In this document: piece by piece, positions 4,925 to 5,796 of the stretch
How positions within the stretch are numbered: position 1 is the stretch's first letter
Layout: each line of letters begins with the position of its first letter
NCBI GenBank assembly: GCA_913009745.1
Contig: CAJVWL010000029.1
Span: 1 to 5,796, forward strand
Direction: 5' to 3'
From: an uncultured bacterium
GTDB taxonomy: Bacteria; Patescibacteriota; Minisyncoccia; UBA6257; Colwellbacteraceae
DNA: 5,796 nt
The notes under the pieces: model-generated
Database searches by the model: none
Told to the model about the DNA's origin: nothing
What the model saw: only the letters and a program-made list of their open reading frames with translations
Position numbers and translations under genes: made by a program

Positions 4925-5464
4925 ATGTCCGGTCACAATAAGTGGAAACAAATAAAACATAAAAAGGCTGGTGTTGATGCCGCTCGCAGTAAGCTTTTTT
5001 CAAGGCTTTCAAGGAATATTACGCTAGCCGCTAGAGATGGCGCAGACCCTCAGTTTAATCCATCTCTTAAAAATGCGATTGAACAAGCGAAGCGCGGTAA
5101 TATGCCGCAGGCAAACATAGACCGCGCGATTAAAAAAACCAAGGAGGGCGCGGTGATGGAAGACTTATTGCTGGAGATTTATGGCAACGGAGGGGTTGGT
5201 ATTCTTATAAGCGTTTCTACCGACAACAAAAATAGAACTATTAGCGAAATACAGGCTATTATTAAAAAGCATGGGGCTAAGCTTGCGGAAGCGGGAAGTT
5301 TAATGTGGTCATTTAAAAAAACCAACTCCGGGTATGAACCGAAGTTTATTGTAGATGCATCCGCTGAAACGAGAGATGCCGTGATTGGCTTGATAAAATC
5401 CTTAACTGAGAGTATTGATGAGATTATTGGCGTCTATCCATCAATAAACATAGATACAACATGA
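4925..5464 (+). CDS. yebC: Compact YebC/PmpR/TACO1-family protein
   Basis: The N-terminus MSGHNKWKQIKHKKAGVDAA is the family signature, followed by the basic helical domain (KLFSRLSRNITLAARDGADPQFNPSLKNAIEQAK), NMPQANIDRAIKK, and YGNGGVGILISVSTDNKNRTISEIQ with GSLMWSFKK (about 124-132). The family has been described as DNA-binding regulators; more recent work links it to ribosome function on difficult (proline-rich) sequences. Typical members are about 240-250 residues; this one has 179. After GSLMWSFKK it goes straight to a segment like the usual C-terminus (AETRDAVIGLIKSLTESIDEIIGVYPSI), so the missing ~65 residues appear to be internal, matching the inserted third domain, and not a C-terminal truncation. 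The ATG follows a leader without an SD. The stop overlaps the ruvC start (ATGA), a yebC-ruvC pairing common in bacteria. Confidence 0.93.
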   Translation: MSGHNKWKQIKHKKAGVDAARSKLFSRLSRNITLAARDGADPQFNPSLKNAIEQAKRGNMPQANIDRAIKKTKEGAVMEDLLLEIYGNGGVGILISVSTDNKNRTISEIQAIIKKHGAKLAEAGSLMWSFKKTNSGYEPKFIVDASAETRDAVIGLIKSLTESIDEIIGVYPSINIDTT

Positions 5465-5659
5465 TTATATTGGGAATAGATCCGGGAACAACTAGGGTTG
5501 GCTATGGATTTATAGAAACGGATGGGGGGGTTAGTCTTATTGACTGTGGAATTATAAACAGCGAATCTAAGGCGCCCGGCGATAGGCTTACCTATATCGG
5601 CAAAGAACTTAAGGGGCTTATTACCTCACATAAGCCTGATTTAATCTCTTTGGAAACTT
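5461..5659 (+). CDS. ruvC: Holliday junction resolvase RuvC, N-terminal part (cut by adapter sequence)
   Basis: RuvC is the dimeric RNase H-fold endonuclease that resolves Holliday junctions with RuvAB. Visible are the first strand with catalytic D7 in GIDPGTTRVGYG (5-16) and the second catalytic acid E65 in DLISLE (60-65). The remaining two acids, the DNA-binding helices and about 90-100 further residues are missing. The ATG overlaps the yebC stop by 4 nt (ATGA). Genomic sequence ends at 5659. The apparent TAG stop at 5659-5661 takes its first T from the genome and its AG from the sequencing adapter, so this is an assembly-truncated gene and not a pseudogene. The next true codon begins with T, consistent with the Leu/Phe residues usual after this glutamate. 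Confidence 0.93.
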
Positions 5660-5717
5660 AGATCGGAAGAGCGTCGTGTCGGGAAAGAGTGTAGATTTCG
5701 GTGGTCGCCGCATCATT
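5660..5717. other. Illumina universal adapter contamination
   Basis: From AGATCGGAAGAGC onward, these 58 bases match the reverse complement of the Illumina/TruSeq universal adapter as I know it, end to end. There are three substitutions: C for A at 5680, T for C at 5697, C for T at 5711. This is library sequence left on the contig end. It carries no biological feature and creates the false ruvC stop. Confidence 0.97.
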
Positions 5718-5796
5718 GAAAAAAAAAAACACAAATTTACGCTCCTGCATCACTCCACAATCCACACTACATACTAACGTGCACTGCCTCCTATCC
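5718..5796. other. Post-adapter read noise (poly-A plus low-quality tail)
   Basis: Directly after the adapter come G, eleven A's (5719-5729), and a C/A/T-rich, G-poor tail with no reading frame. This is the usual look of bases called after a read runs off the end of a short insert and its adapter. It should be treated as non-genomic. Confidence 0.88.

Noticed and set aside
4320..4955. Plus-strand open frame of 211 codons antisense to the pilB 5' part
   Set aside because: It is a shadow of pilB and would overlap the start of yebC; its hydrophobic composition comes from reading Lys/Glu-rich codons in reverse.
5524..5530. Run of seven G's in ruvC as a possible frameshift site
   Set aside because: The frame continues normally through it from the catalytic D7 motif to the E65 motif with normal family spacing, so there is no sign of an indel.

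Overview
This looks like the end of a metagenomic contig from a small-genome bacterium, most likely a member of the Candidate Phyla Radiation (Patescibacteria, Parcubacteria-like). That assignment is an inference. It rests on compact, AT-leaning genes, a polymerase-free 5' nuclease, a lamin-tail-domain protein inside a housekeeping operon, a shortened YebC, and ruvB separated from ruvC. TGA serves as a normal stop (exonuclease and yebC), so the genetic code appears to be the standard bacterial one.

Layout. Positions 1-2984 hold a tight minus-strand operon, in transcription order: ruvB (Holliday-junction motor), a lamin-tail-domain protein with a C-terminal membrane helix, tsaE (tRNA t6A synthesis ATPase), a stand-alone 5'-3' exonuclease, and the first 32 codons of a membrane protein that runs off the left edge. 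Gaps are 11 and 5 nt; the next two junctions overlap by 41 and 4 nt. Positions 2985-3190 contain no protein gene. They carry what looks like a plus-strand structured RNA of about 146 nt, with its own promoter and a 17-bp closing helix. Positions 3191-4870 hold a minus-strand pilB/gspE-type assembly ATPase. A 54-bp divergent promoter region follows, in which the two -10 boxes overlap. On the plus strand come a compact yebC and the start of ruvC, joined by an ATGA overlap.

The last 137 bases (5660-5796) are not genomic. They are a near-exact copy of the reverse complement of the Illumina universal adapter, then a poly-A run and junk. The apparent ruvC stop at 5659-5661 is created by the adapter junction, so ruvC is cut by the assembly and not by biology.

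How the genes fit together. RuvC and RuvB are the resolvase and branch-migration motor of Holliday-junction processing, here on opposite strands with ruvA not visible. The 5' nuclease removes flaps and primers in replication and repair. TsaE supports tRNA modification. PilB powers type IV pilus or competence-pilus extension. The most novel item is the unassigned structured RNA between ruvB and pilB.
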